A stretch of 64,000 bases of DNA, taken from the NCBI RefSeq assembly GCF_001573155.1, contig NZ_JRWG01000001.1, forward strand, positions 496,001 through 560,000, read 5' to 3'. The notes beneath the pieces were generated by a model that saw only the letters and a program-made list of their open reading frames with translations, was not told where the DNA came from and made no database searches. The translations under genes and the position numbers were made by a program. The stretch is from Aequorivita aquimaris (GTDB lineage Bacteria > Bacteroidota > Bacteroidia > Flavobacteriales > Flavobacteriaceae). Below, one piece after another: positions 16,570-24,263 of this stretch (the first letter of the stretch is position 1; each line of letters begins with the position of its first letter).

Positions 16570-17046
16570 TTAATGAAGGTTAAGAAGCCTCAAAAGCACA
16601 AGCATTTGGCCGGTGTGATACGCCGTATGTTCTATAACCAACATTACTTCGCGCAAAAGGGTTTGTTCGTTTTTGCCGTTTTTTACAGGCTGCGTCAATT
16701 TATTTTCTTCATCTAAAAGAAAATTTTTCAATCGTTCGCGGTCTGTGGTGTATTCGGCTTTTAGGGTTTCCCATTCCGCTTGCTGCTTACAGATTTTTTC
16801 CTTGGGCCAATAATAGTCGGGCCATTTGGGCTCGGTGTAATCATCGGAACACGTGAATTTTACAATATCCTTTTGGGTGAAAACCACGTGATAGAACAAT
16901 TCATAGAGTGAATACGGCAAATTGCCCGGCCGCGTATTGATGTCCTCAAATGAAATTTTCTTCAACATCTCCGTTACGGGCATAAAGGCCTCGCCACCGT
17001 AGAGGTGTTTTACGAGCCGTTCCCGGATTTGTTTTTCATCAGACAT
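16570..17046 (-). CDS. DinB-family putative metal-dependent protein
   Basis: This 158-residue protein has the four-helix DinB/DUF664 layout: RERLVKHLYGGEAFMPVTE, PYSLYELFYHVVFTQKDIV with one candidate metal His, and EHTAYHTGQMLVLLRLLN with the two further His of the family (HTAYHxxQ). Such proteins bind a divalent metal; a few act as thiol-dependent transferases, including bacillithiol transferases. The presence of bshB1 elsewhere in the window makes a thiol role conceivable but unproven. It lies 52 bases upstream of ettA on the same strand. Confidence 0.85.
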   Translation of the reverse strand: MSDEKQIRERLVKHLYGGEAFMPVTEMLKKISFEDINTRPGNLPYSLYELFYHVVFTQKDIVKFTCSDDYTEPKWPDYYWPKEKICKQQAEWETLKAEYTTDRERLKNFLLDEENKLTQPVKNGKNEQTLLREVMLVIEHTAYHTGQMLVLLRLLNLH

Positions 17047-17131
17047 ACATTGGATAATTTGGAATGGGATAAAAGTTATTATGTTATTGAGTTAATTAAA
17101 CTGCAACTAAGACTGCGACTGAGACTGAAAA

Positions 17132-17314
17132 CTAAACCCGCCCCTTCAACGCATTAAAAACCCAGGCAATGGCAAAGAAACCAATCCCGACCGAAGCAAA
17201 GCCCCAGCCGGCAACATCGTCATACCGGAAAGCGCCCATACCTATTAGCACAACACCTACAACAATCATTATAAAAGTGGCCCAAGCCAGTACCGTATTT
17301 TTATTCATTCCCAT
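17132..17314 (-). CDS. Small membrane protein (CAL67264-like)
   Basis: This 60-residue protein has two hydrophobic helices, VLAWATFIMIVVGVVLIGMG (about 8-27) and GWGFASVGIGFFAIAWVFNA (about 36-55). They are joined by a short polar FRYDDVA turn, and the protein ends in a basic tail. It matches a small inner-membrane protein found across flavobacteria under the name CAL67264 family; no function is known. An exact TAAATTTG -7 box lies 39 bases upstream. Confidence 0.8.
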   Translation of the reverse strand: MGMNKNTVLAWATFIMIVVGVVLIGMGAFRYDDVAGWGFASVGIGFFAIAWVFNALKGRV

Positions 17315-17352
17315 AATCTATTTTGTTTGGTTGATTTTTCTTTTTCGGTTTG

Positions 17353-17360
17353 CAAATTTA
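17353..17360 (-). promoter_or_regulatory. Candidate -7 promoter element TAAATTTG
   Basis: Exact TAnnTTTG match followed by C on the minus strand, 39 bases before the start of the small membrane protein gene. No TTG lies at the expected -33 distance. Confidence 0.45.
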
Positions 17361-17555
17361 CGAGCAAAAACAAATATCGGTAATATAAAACAGATTTTCG
17401 TTAACAAAATGTCATAGTTTTTTGATGGGTGCGGGATGATGAAAGCCTTCAATAAAAGAAATGGACTATAAACTTATAATACGGAGATTTAAACTTCAAA
17501 CTTTAAAGCCGAAACTTTCCGGCATTTTGTATTTTAGCGCAAACATACTTTTTCA

Positions 17556-19199
17556 ATGGATTTAAACTTCAACAAAAACGAAGACCACAATAAACTTCTG
17601 GTTTCAGAATTAAAGAATAAATTGGCCAAAGTGAAGCTCGGTGGCGGCCAAAAACGGATTGACAAGCAGCACGCACAGGGCAAGCTCACCGCCAGAGAGC
17701 GCATTGCATATCTACTTGACGAAAAAAAACCGAGTATTGAAATCGGTGCCTTTGCGGGCGATGGTATGTATGAAGAGCACGGCGGCGCTCCCGGGGGCGG
17801 CGTGGTTGTAAAAATTGGTTATGTGAAAGGAAAACAGTGTATCGTTGTGGCGAATGACGCTACAGTAAAAGCTGGAGCTTGGTTTCCTATAACTGCGAAA
17901 AAGAATCTTCGCGCGCAGGAAATTTCAATTGAAAATCGTTTGCCGATTATTTATTTGGTCGATAGCGCGGGCGTTTACCTTCCTATGCAAGATGAAATTT
18001 TTCCCGATAAGGAACACTTCGGAAGAATTTTTAGAAACAACGCCGTAATGAGCAGTATGGGCATTACGCAGATTGCCGCCGTGATGGGTAGCTGCGTGGC
18101 CGGCGGGGCCTATCTTCCCATTATGAGCGATGAAGCTTTAATAGTTGATAAAACCGGAAGCATCTTTCTTGCGGGAAGTTATTTGGTAAAAGCTGCCATT
18201 GGTGAAAGCATCGACAACGAGGAGCTTGGCGGTGCGACAACCCATTGCGAAGTTAGCGGCGTGACCGATTACAAAGCCAAAGACGACAAGGATGCACTTG
18301 ACAAAATAAAAAATATAGTTTCGAAAATTGGCGATTTTGAGAAAGCGGGATTCAACCGTGAAAAGGCAATAAAACCAAAGGAAAAACAAGAAGATATTTA
18401 CGGAATTCTACCAAAATCTCGCGCCGAACAATACGATATGCGCGAAATTATAAAACGCCTCGTGGACAATAGCGCTTTTGAGGATTACAAAGAAGGCTAC
18501 GGGCAAACCATTCTTACAGGCTATGCCCGCATTGACGGTTGGGCCGTGGGCATTGTTGCCAATCAGCGTACTTTGGTAAAAACCACAAAAGCCAAAACTA
18601 AGCCCAGCGAAATGCAGTTTGGCGGCGTAATTTACAGTGACAGTGCCGATAAGGCCACGCGTTTTATTGCCAATTGTAACCAAAAGAAAATCCCGCTCGT
18701 GTTTTTACAGGATGTAACGGGGTTTATGGTGGGCAGCAAGAGCGAACACGGCGGCATTATTAAGGATGGTGCAAAAATGGTGAATGCGGTTAGCAATAGC
18801 GTTGTGCCGAAATTTACTATAGTAATTGGAAATAGTTACGGTGCGGGCAACTACGCCATGTGCGGAAAAGCCTACGACCCGCGATTGATTGTTGCTTGGC
18901 CAAGTGCCGAACTTGCTGTAATGAGCGGAAACAGTGCTGCTAAGGTATTGCTTCAAATAGAAACTGCTTCTCTTAAAAAAGAGGGCAAGGAAATTACGGA
19001 AGAAGAGGAAAAAGAACTTTACAATAAAATAAAGGCACGCTACGACAGACAAATTTCGCCATATTACGCAGCTTCCCGAATCTGGACCGATGCCGTGATT
19101 GACCCGTTGGACACCCGAAAGTGGATTTCAATGGGCATTGAAGCAGCAAACCACGCGCCTATTGAGAAGGCTTTTAATTTGGGAATTATTCAGGTATAA
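17556..19199 (+). CDS. Acyl-CoA carboxylase beta subunit (carboxyltransferase)
   Basis: This 547-residue protein is the biotin-dependent carboxyltransferase subunit of a propionyl-, methylcrotonyl- or broad acyl-CoA carboxylase. Features are KLTARERIAYLLD near the N-terminus, PGGGVVVKIGYVKGKQCIVVANDAT, YLVDSAGVYLPMQ, GSCVAGGAYLPIMSDEALIV (oxyanion and CoA site), and in the second half FLQDVTGFMVGSKSEHGGII and NSYGAGNYAMCGKAYDPR. Length and the FMVG/MCG motifs lean towards methylcrotonyl-CoA carboxylase beta-like enzymes, but substrate choice is not readable by eye. The partner biotin carboxylase is not adjacent. It acts in the cytoplasm in branched-chain amino acid or propionate metabolism. 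Confidence 0.92.
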   Translation: MDLNFNKNEDHNKLLVSELKNKLAKVKLGGGQKRIDKQHAQGKLTARERIAYLLDEKKPSIEIGAFAGDGMYEEHGGAPGGGVVVKIGYVKGKQCIVVANDATVKAGAWFPITAKKNLRAQEISIENRLPIIYLVDSAGVYLPMQDEIFPDKEHFGRIFRNNAVMSSMGITQIAAVMGSCVAGGAYLPIMSDEALIVDKTGSIFLAGSYLVKAAIGESIDNEELGGATTHCEVSGVTDYKAKDDKDALDKIKNIVSKIGDFEKAGFNREKAIKPKEKQEDIYGILPKSRAEQYDMREIIKRLVDNSAFEDYKEGYGQTILTGYARIDGWAVGIVANQRTLVKTTKAKTKPSEMQFGGVIYSDSADKATRFIANCNQKKIPLVFLQDVTGFMVGSKSEHGGIIKDGAKMVNAVSNSVVPKFTIVIGNSYGAGNYAMCGKAYDPRLIVAWPSAELAVMSGNSAAKVLLQIETASLKKEGKEITEEEEKELYNKIKARYDRQISPYYAASRIWTDAVIDPLDTRKWISMGIEAANHAPIEKAFNLGIIQV

Positions 19200-19236
19200 A
19201 ATTTTAGAATAAAAATCATAAATAATTGATTTTCAC

Positions 19237-19244
19237 TACATTTG
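19237..19244 (+). promoter_or_regulatory. Candidate -7 promoter element TACATTTG
   Basis: Exact TAnnTTTG match 32 bases upstream of the start at 19277. No TTG lies at standard spacing. Confidence 0.4.
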
Positions 19245-19276
19245 GTTTATAAATAAACTTTCAAACCAATCAGTTT

Positions 19277-19774
19277 ATGACATTAAACCCTACCACACTC
19301 CGCAAAATGGGCTGGCGCTGTTTCGTCTTAATGTGGATTCCCTTTATTACATTATTCGTTGGTATGTGGGGTATGCCAGAAGGTTCTTATGATTTTGACG
19401 AGCTTCCCGAACTTACCCAATATTCCCTTGTGGCATTGGTAATATTATTTACCCTTACCTTCATCTTTTTTATTGGTTCTATCGTTACATCTTCCACTAG
19501 TAAAAAAAAATTGCTTAAAAACGGAAAAGAAGCTCCCGCCAAGATCCTAAATATTTACGAAACGGGAACCACCGTTAACAACTCGTATATGGTGGGTTTT
19601 GAATTGGAAGTAATGCCAAAGCACGCCCCTAAGTTCTCAACGACCACGGAACAATTAGTGTCAAGATTACGCATTCACGAATTTGAAGTGGGAAAGAACG
19701 TTTTGGTAGCATACGACCCCAAAACATTTGAAGCGACCATTATTGGAAAGATTCAGGAAAAAGTGGATACCTAA
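19277..19774 (+). CDS. Two-TM membrane protein, DUF3592-like
   Basis: This 165-residue protein has two membrane helices (about 13-31 and 48-72). A cytoplasmic or periplasmic beta domain follows, with the pattern KKLLKNGKEAPAKILNIYET, MVGFELEV and GKNVLVAYDPKTFEATI. The order of a short TM hairpin, a KxGxxAxAxI strand and a VxxDPxxxxxA end resembles DUF3592-type proteins. No function is known. Its own promoter-like box precedes it and the next gene begins 74 bases downstream on the same strand. Confidence 0.75.
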   Translation: MTLNPTTLRKMGWRCFVLMWIPFITLFVGMWGMPEGSYDFDELPELTQYSLVALVILFTLTFIFFIGSIVTSSTSKKKLLKNGKEAPAKILNIYETGTTVNNSYMVGFELEVMPKHAPKFSTTTEQLVSRLRIHEFEVGKNVLVAYDPKTFEATIIGKIQEKVDT

Positions 19775-19848
19775 AATTAAACCATTCTTCAAACCTTCCA
19801 TTTTTTTAAACACCGGAATGGGTATCTTTAATAAAACTCTCATAGATT

Positions 19849-20346
19849 ATGGAAAAAAACACATCTCCAATCACACCTAAATCTTTTTTAAGAACCTTTA
19901 CCCTAATCCATCTTGTACTGGTAGCCAGTGTTCTAATTTTTGGATTGATGATGTTTTTACAAACCAAAAACCAAGAATTAATTTTCACCTATTCTGGCGA
20001 TGTAATGTTCTTTGTAGTTCCGTTTATGGCAATTGCGGGAATAGTAGCAGGTAATTATCTTTACGGAAACATTATAAAAGGATTAGCTTCCAAAAATACC
20101 TTAATGGAAAAACTGAATGGCTTTCAATCAGCTTCCGTTGTAAAATATGCACTTTTAGAGGGTCCAGCACTATTAGGCATTGTGGCTTTTATGAATGAAG
20201 GAAATCAGTACTTTTTAATTATTTCCCTATTACTCCTCGGATGGCTTATTATGCAAAGGCCCACGCGAGATAGAGTAGAAAGAGATTTGATGCTGCAAGG
20301 TCCCTTAAAAAGTGAATTTCAACAGGAGGACAAACCATTAGAATAA
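19849..20346 (+). CDS. Four-TM membrane protein of unknown function
   Basis: This 165-residue protein has about four hydrophobic helices at residues 15-36, 44-66, 95-113 and 118-136. A basic segment (QRPTRDRVERDLMLQGPLKS) and an acidic tail follow. The helix-2 region GDVMFFVVPFMAIAGIVAGN is Gly and Pro rich. The protein resembles uncharacterised Bacteroidota membrane proteins; no domain was recognised. A near-consensus -7 box TATCTTTA (19823-19830) lies ahead. It ends only 3 bases from the convergent menE stop codon, leaving no room for a terminator. Confidence 0.75.
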   Translation: MEKNTSPITPKSFLRTFTLIHLVLVASVLIFGLMMFLQTKNQELIFTYSGDVMFFVVPFMAIAGIVAGNYLYGNIIKGLASKNTLMEKLNGFQSASVVKYALLEGPALLGIVAFMNEGNQYFLIISLLLLGWLIMQRPTRDRVERDLMLQGPLKSEFQQEDKPLE

Positions 20347-20349
20347 AGT

Positions 20350-21417
20350 TTACTTCAGAAAAAAATATTTCAAAACCTCAGCCCGTTTTACTTTTCCAGT
20401 TTCCGTATAAATAAAATGGGGCAGTGTGTAAATTTTCTTAGGCTTTTCGTAAGCTGAAAGGCTATTAAATGTTTCGGTATAATCCTCAAGTTTTAATTGC
20501 TTTTTACTCTCAATAATTAAAATAACCCGCTCGCCCAAGGCATCGTCCTTTTCCGAAGCAATAAAAAAGGGTTGGTTTATGTGAGGCGAAAGCTTTTCCT
20601 CCACAATTTCGGGGTGTACTTTTACGCCGCCCGTATTTATTACGTTGTCCGCTCTTCCCAAAAACTTGAAGGAAGTTGGTGAAATTAGCTCCACAACATC
20701 GTTGGTTACAATACTTTCCTCGGAAATTTCCGGGGCGTGGATTTGCAGGCAATTGTTCCCGTTCAAAGAAAAATTTACCTTCGGAAGCGCAGAAAAAATA
20801 GCTGATTTCTTTGTTCCATTTATCGGGCGAACCGCTACATGGCTGATGGTTTCGGTCATTCCGTAGGTTGCGAATACCCGGGTTTTTATTTTTTGTAATT
20901 GCTTATCCAATTCAGCCGACACTGCTCCTCCACCAACGATTAACTTTTTCACTTTGTGTAAATCTTTCAACGAATGAAAAACCTGATAGGGAACCATTGC
21001 CGAAAAATCGAAGGTATCATCAATATTTTCAAGCGGATTTTTTTCGGGAGCAGTTGTGCATAAATCCCAACCCGCAATCATTGCCCGCACCAGCATCATT
21101 TTCCCTGCAATATATTCCGAAGAAAGGCAGAGCAAGGCTTTGGTATTCTCTTTTAAATCGAAATACTTCACGGTGGCTTCGGCACTGTTATAAACCTTTT
21201 CTTTTTGAAGGGTGATGGTTTTCGGCGTTCCTGTGGAACCGGAAGTTTTTACGGTTATAAAATCATTTTCGTCAAGCCACTCCAAAATAAATTTTCCAAT
21301 TGCGACTTCATCCTCCTTTCCGTTTTCAACTAAATAATTCGCACGTTCCTTTAACGCTTCAGCAGAAGGAAATGCTTCGCCATTTAATCTGAATGTGGGA
21401 TGGAGCAACGATTTCAC
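20350..21417 (-). CDS. menE: o-Succinylbenzoate-CoA ligase (short ANL enzyme)
   Basis: This AMP-forming ligase attaches CoA to o-succinylbenzoate in menaquinone synthesis. The P-loop-like motif TSGSTGTPKTI is at about 58-68, YGMTETISHVA (A5 motif) near 190, FLGRADNVINTGGVKVHPE (A8) near 258, and the catalytic Lys region TETGKVKRAEVLKYF at the C-terminus. At 355 residues it is about 100-130 shorter than the usual MenE because the N-terminal lobe before the P-loop is reduced, a form commonly seen in Bacteroidota. The start codon overlaps the CPBP protease stop by one base. Genomic company with menC and menA supports the name. Confidence 0.9.
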   Translation of the reverse strand: MKSLLHPTFRLNGEAFPSAEALKERANYLVENGKEDEVAIGKFILEWLDENDFITVKTSGSTGTPKTITLQKEKVYNSAEATVKYFDLKENTKALLCLSSEYIAGKMMLVRAMIAGWDLCTTAPEKNPLENIDDTFDFSAMVPYQVFHSLKDLHKVKKLIVGGGAVSAELDKQLQKIKTRVFATYGMTETISHVAVRPINGTKKSAIFSALPKVNFSLNGNNCLQIHAPEISEESIVTNDVVELISPTSFKFLGRADNVINTGGVKVHPEIVEEKLSPHINQPFFIASEKDDALGERVILIIESKKQLKLEDYTETFNSLSAYEKPKKIYTLPHFIYTETGKVKRAEVLKYFFLK

Positions 21418-22388
21418 TATTCAATAAAAGTTGAATTCGGGTTATTCTCTTCAGTCACAATAATAGGTTCTTCCACTTTTCCAAATAGCTTACCGCCCCA
21501 ATCGCGCCATTTGTAGCGCCAAGCCATTATCAGAAGAAAGATAGGATACAGAATAAGCACAGGTGCAACTACATCAAACCCAGCCGAGGGTTCTGAAATA
21601 TCCTTGAAAATGGAATTGGTTTTAAAGACGGTCCAATCTGCGGTGACCAATAGGGCCGTAATCAAATTGTTTCCCGCGTGAAAGCCCAATGCAAGCTCCA
21701 TTCCTTCGTCCATCAGCGTCATAATTCCCAAAAAGAAACCTGTGCCGATGTAATAAATCATTATAATATTCCCGAGTTTATCAACTTCAGGATTTGCGAG
21801 GTGCAAACCCCCAAAAATCACAGAGGTAAGCACTAGCGGTAACCATCTGTTTTTTGCCAAAACGCCGATTCCCTGCATCAAATACCCACGGAAAAGATAT
21901 TCCTCAAAACTGGTCTGCAGTGGAATCATAATGATTGCAATTACCGCAAGAATTAAAAACGGAACCAAATCAAACTGCAAAACATAATCGTCCGGATTGC
22001 TGTAATAGTCCAATATGGTTACCACCAAGGTAGTGACCGTAATAAGCCCAAAACCAAAAAACACACGGCCCCAATCGGTTTTTTTGCGCGAGGTTGTAAG
22101 TTCGACAAAAGGTTGTTTGTGCAAAAATCTCACCACGAGATAAACTGCCAATAACCCTATGGCATAACTGAGCAGCATCAAAAACAGTGTGAGGTTTGAA
22201 TCCAGAACTGTCATCATCACATTTGGATCCTGAATGGATTCTATATTTCCGCCATTGGACATTACCTTAAACATTACGGCAATTAATAGAGGAATGGAAC
22301 CAATTTGACTAGCGATAAAAATTATAAGAAAACCAACCAAATAGCGCCACCATTCGTGCAGGGATTTAAAAGCTTGTTTTATGTACAT
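21417..22388 (-). CDS. CPBP-family intramembrane metalloprotease
   Basis: This 323-residue polytopic protein has about seven or eight hydrophobic segments. The CPBP (Abi/Rce1-like) signature is present: SFEEYLFRGYLMQG near residue 165 (EExxxR, with E and R conserved), LTSVIFGGLHLANPE with the second-motif His near 200, and GFHAGNNLITALL (HxxxN) near 245. These are putative intramembrane proteases or membrane scaffold proteins. The gene lies between menC and menE, touching menE by one base. Its role in quinone synthesis is unknown, but the position suggests a membrane-linked function. A 7-bp tandem repeat lies in the short gap upstream. Confidence 0.9.
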   Translation of the reverse strand: MYIKQAFKSLHEWWRYLVGFLIIFIASQIGSIPLLIAVMFKVMSNGGNIESIQDPNVMMTVLDSNLTLFLMLLSYAIGLLAVYLVVRFLHKQPFVELTTSRKKTDWGRVFFGFGLITVTTLVVTILDYYSNPDDYVLQFDLVPFLILAVIAIIMIPLQTSFEEYLFRGYLMQGIGVLAKNRWLPLVLTSVIFGGLHLANPEVDKLGNIIMIYYIGTGFFLGIMTLMDEGMELALGFHAGNNLITALLVTADWTVFKTNSIFKDISEPSAGFDVVAPVLILYPIFLLIMAWRYKWRDWGGKLFGKVEEPIIVTEENNPNSTFIE

Positions 22389-22399
22389 TTTTGTTGATT

Positions 22400-22427
22400 G
22401 TTTGTGGTTTGTGGTTTGTGGTTTGTG
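22400..22427. repeat. Four tandem copies of a 7-bp unit GTTTGTG
   Basis: Four exact head-to-tail copies of GTTTGTG fill the gap between menC and the CPBP protease gene, 12 bases upstream of the protease start codon (minus strand). Copy number in such a place could alter spacing between Shine-Dalgarno-like or transcript elements. Confidence 0.85.
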
Positions 22428-22431
22428 AAAA

Positions 22432-23475
22432 TTATTTAAAATTAAAATTCCAGACTTTATTCGGGTTGTATTTTAATTCTCCCCTTGAAACTTTTAGCGG
22501 ACTTTCAACATTATTGGTGTAAAGGCTACCCGTGCCCAAACCTTGCGGCAATTTACTGTTTTTTGTGAAGGTATATTGCGAAATGGCGTTTAAACCCACA
22601 TTGCTTTCCAAAGCCGAAGTAATCCACCAACCCGCATTGTGCTTTTCCGCAAGGTCTATCCAAGTATCGCTTCCGCGGAAACCGCCAACCAATGAAGGTT
22701 TTAGGATTATAAACTGCGGTTTTACGGTTTCTAAAAGTTTATTTTTTTCGTCTTCTGAAAAGATACCAATGAGCTCCTCATCCAAAGCAATGGGAAGCGG
22801 CGTTTCCTCACAAAGTCGTGCCATTTCCTGCCATTGGCCTTGCTTGATGGGCTGCTCAATGGAATGCAATTGCAAATCTGAAAGCACTTTCAATTTTTCC
22901 AAAGCTTCCTTGGGCGAAAAGGCGCCGTTGGCATCTACGCGCAGTTCCACTTCGGAAGCGGAAAATTCGGTTCGGATGGATTTTAAAAGTTCGATTTCAG
23001 TCTTGAAATCGATAGCGCCAATTTTCATTTTGATACATGTGAAGCCTTCTTTAAGTTTTTCTAAAATCTGCTGCTTCATAAAAACCTTATCTCCCATCCA
23101 AACCAGGCCATTAATAGGAATTGCAGCTTCGCCACGGGTAAATTCCGAAGGAAATAATTCAAAAGGATTATTGGAATGCAACGATTTAAAAGCGGTTTCA
23201 ACCCCAAACTGTATCGACGGAAATTCCTCCAAAGCTTCGTATAAATCTGCTTCACTTACGCCCAATTCCAAGTTTTCACACACGCCCGCAAGCTCTTCTT
23301 CGTAATCGGGACGGTCGTCAATACTCAAACCGCGAAGCAGGCCGCACTCGCCCACTCCGAAACCTTCTTCGGTTTTCAGAATAAGAAAATAGGTTTCCTT
23401 GTTATTCAAAACACCGCGGGAAGTGCCGCTGGGACGTTTGAAGTTTAGAATGTGTTTTTTATAAGAGGCTTTCAA
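22432..23475 (-). CDS. menC: o-Succinylbenzoate synthase
   Basis: This 347-residue enolase-superfamily enzyme dehydrates SHCHC to o-succinylbenzoate. Catalytic and metal motifs are in the expected order: CIKMKIGA (KxK acid/base) near 148, RVDANGAF (first metal Asp) near 179, SIEQPI (Glu) near 205, ALDEELIG (third ligand) near 231, and FIILKPSLVGGFRGS (second Lys) near 255. The length is normal. It sits in a menaquinone cluster with menA upstream and menE downstream. Confidence 0.92.
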   Translation of the reverse strand: MKASYKKHILNFKRPSGTSRGVLNNKETYFLILKTEEGFGVGECGLLRGLSIDDRPDYEEELAGVCENLELGVSEADLYEALEEFPSIQFGVETAFKSLHSNNPFELFPSEFTRGEAAIPINGLVWMGDKVFMKQQILEKLKEGFTCIKMKIGAIDFKTEIELLKSIRTEFSASEVELRVDANGAFSPKEALEKLKVLSDLQLHSIEQPIKQGQWQEMARLCEETPLPIALDEELIGIFSEDEKNKLLETVKPQFIILKPSLVGGFRGSDTWIDLAEKHNAGWWITSALESNVGLNAISQYTFTKNSKLPQGLGTGSLYTNNVESPLKVSRGELKYNPNKVWNFNFK

Positions 23476-23511
23476 AGTATAAGTAGATTTAGGGTTGAAG
23501 CACCAAATTTT

Positions 23512-23556
23512 AAAATTCCAAATTCCAAAAGAGCGCCCTTTGGAATTTGGAATTTT
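23512..23556 (-). terminator. 18-bp perfect inverted repeat, likely terminator or attenuator
   Basis: The arms at 23512-23529 and 23539-23556 are perfect reverse complements (AAAATTCCAAATTCCAAA and its complement) around a 9-base loop with GCGCC. A further partial copy, TTGGAATTTT, lies at 23561-23570 and overlaps the hydrolase stop codon. It is AT-rich and followed leftwards by a T-rich stretch. It separates the menA-UPF0173 unit from menC. Confidence 0.65.
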
Positions 23557-23568
23557 ATTTTTGGAATT

Positions 23569-24249
23569 TTATAACTCAATACTCTCGCCAATTTCAAGCA
23601 ACATCAAATCCTTATTGGCATCGTAGAATTTTCGTTTTGCCTCTTCGTGGTCTATTTCGATATATCCAAACGTGTCATAATGCACGCCCAAAACCTTATC
23701 GCACTGTACAAAATCGCTGGCAATAATTGCATCATCAATCCCCATTGTGAAATTATCGCCTATGGGGAGAATTGCCAAATCCAACTTTGTTCGCATCGGG
23801 ATCAATTTCATATCCATTGTCAACGCTGTGTCACCCGCGATGTAAATGTTTTTATGTTCGCCCTCAATCACAAAACCGCCGGGTTGGCCGCCGTAACTGC
23901 CATCAGGAAAACTGCTGGTGTGATGGGCAATTACGTATTTTACCTTTCCAAATTCAAACTTCCAACTGCCGCCGTGGTTCATCGGGTGTACTTCAATGCC
24001 TTTTTCCTCATAATGGTTTGCAATCTCAAAATTGCTCACAATTACTGCCTCTGTATTTTTTGCGATAGCTTCCGCATCCAGCGTATGGTCTTGGTGGGCG
24101 TGGGTCAAAAGAATATAATCTGCCTTTAACTGGTTGATGTCAATTTTATCTTTTGCAAGCTCGTTTCCGCTAATAAAGGGATCTACCAAAATGTGTTTTC
24201 CCTTAATCTCTATGCCGAGGCAATTTTGTCCGTAAAATGTAATTTTCAT
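23569..24249 (-). CDS. UPF0173 metal-dependent hydrolase (MBL fold)
   Basis: The start is set at the ATG at 24249, giving MKITFYGQNCLGIEI, the family's usual N-terminus. A GTG at 24267, overlapping the menA stop, would add six residues. The 226-residue protein has LTHAHQDHTLDAE (HxHxDH) near 54-66, AHHTSSFPDG, IAGDTALTMDM with the bridging Asp, and GVHYDTFGYI with the last His. UPF0173 proteins are di-zinc hydrolases of unknown substrate. The gene directly follows menA and recurs next to menaquinone genes in flavobacteria, so a role in that pathway, such as a thioesterase, is possible but unproven. Confidence 0.9.
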   Translation of the reverse strand: MKITFYGQNCLGIEIKGKHILVDPFISGNELAKDKIDINQLKADYILLTHAHQDHTLDAEAIAKNTEAVIVSNFEIANHYEEKGIEVHPMNHGGSWKFEFGKVKYVIAHHTSSFPDGSYGGQPGGFVIEGEHKNIYIAGDTALTMDMKLIPMRTKLDLAILPIGDNFTMGIDDAIIASDFVQCDKVLGVHYDTFGYIEIDHEEAKRKFYDANKDLMLLEIGESIEL

Positions 24250-24263
24250 AATTTCTTTTTTTA

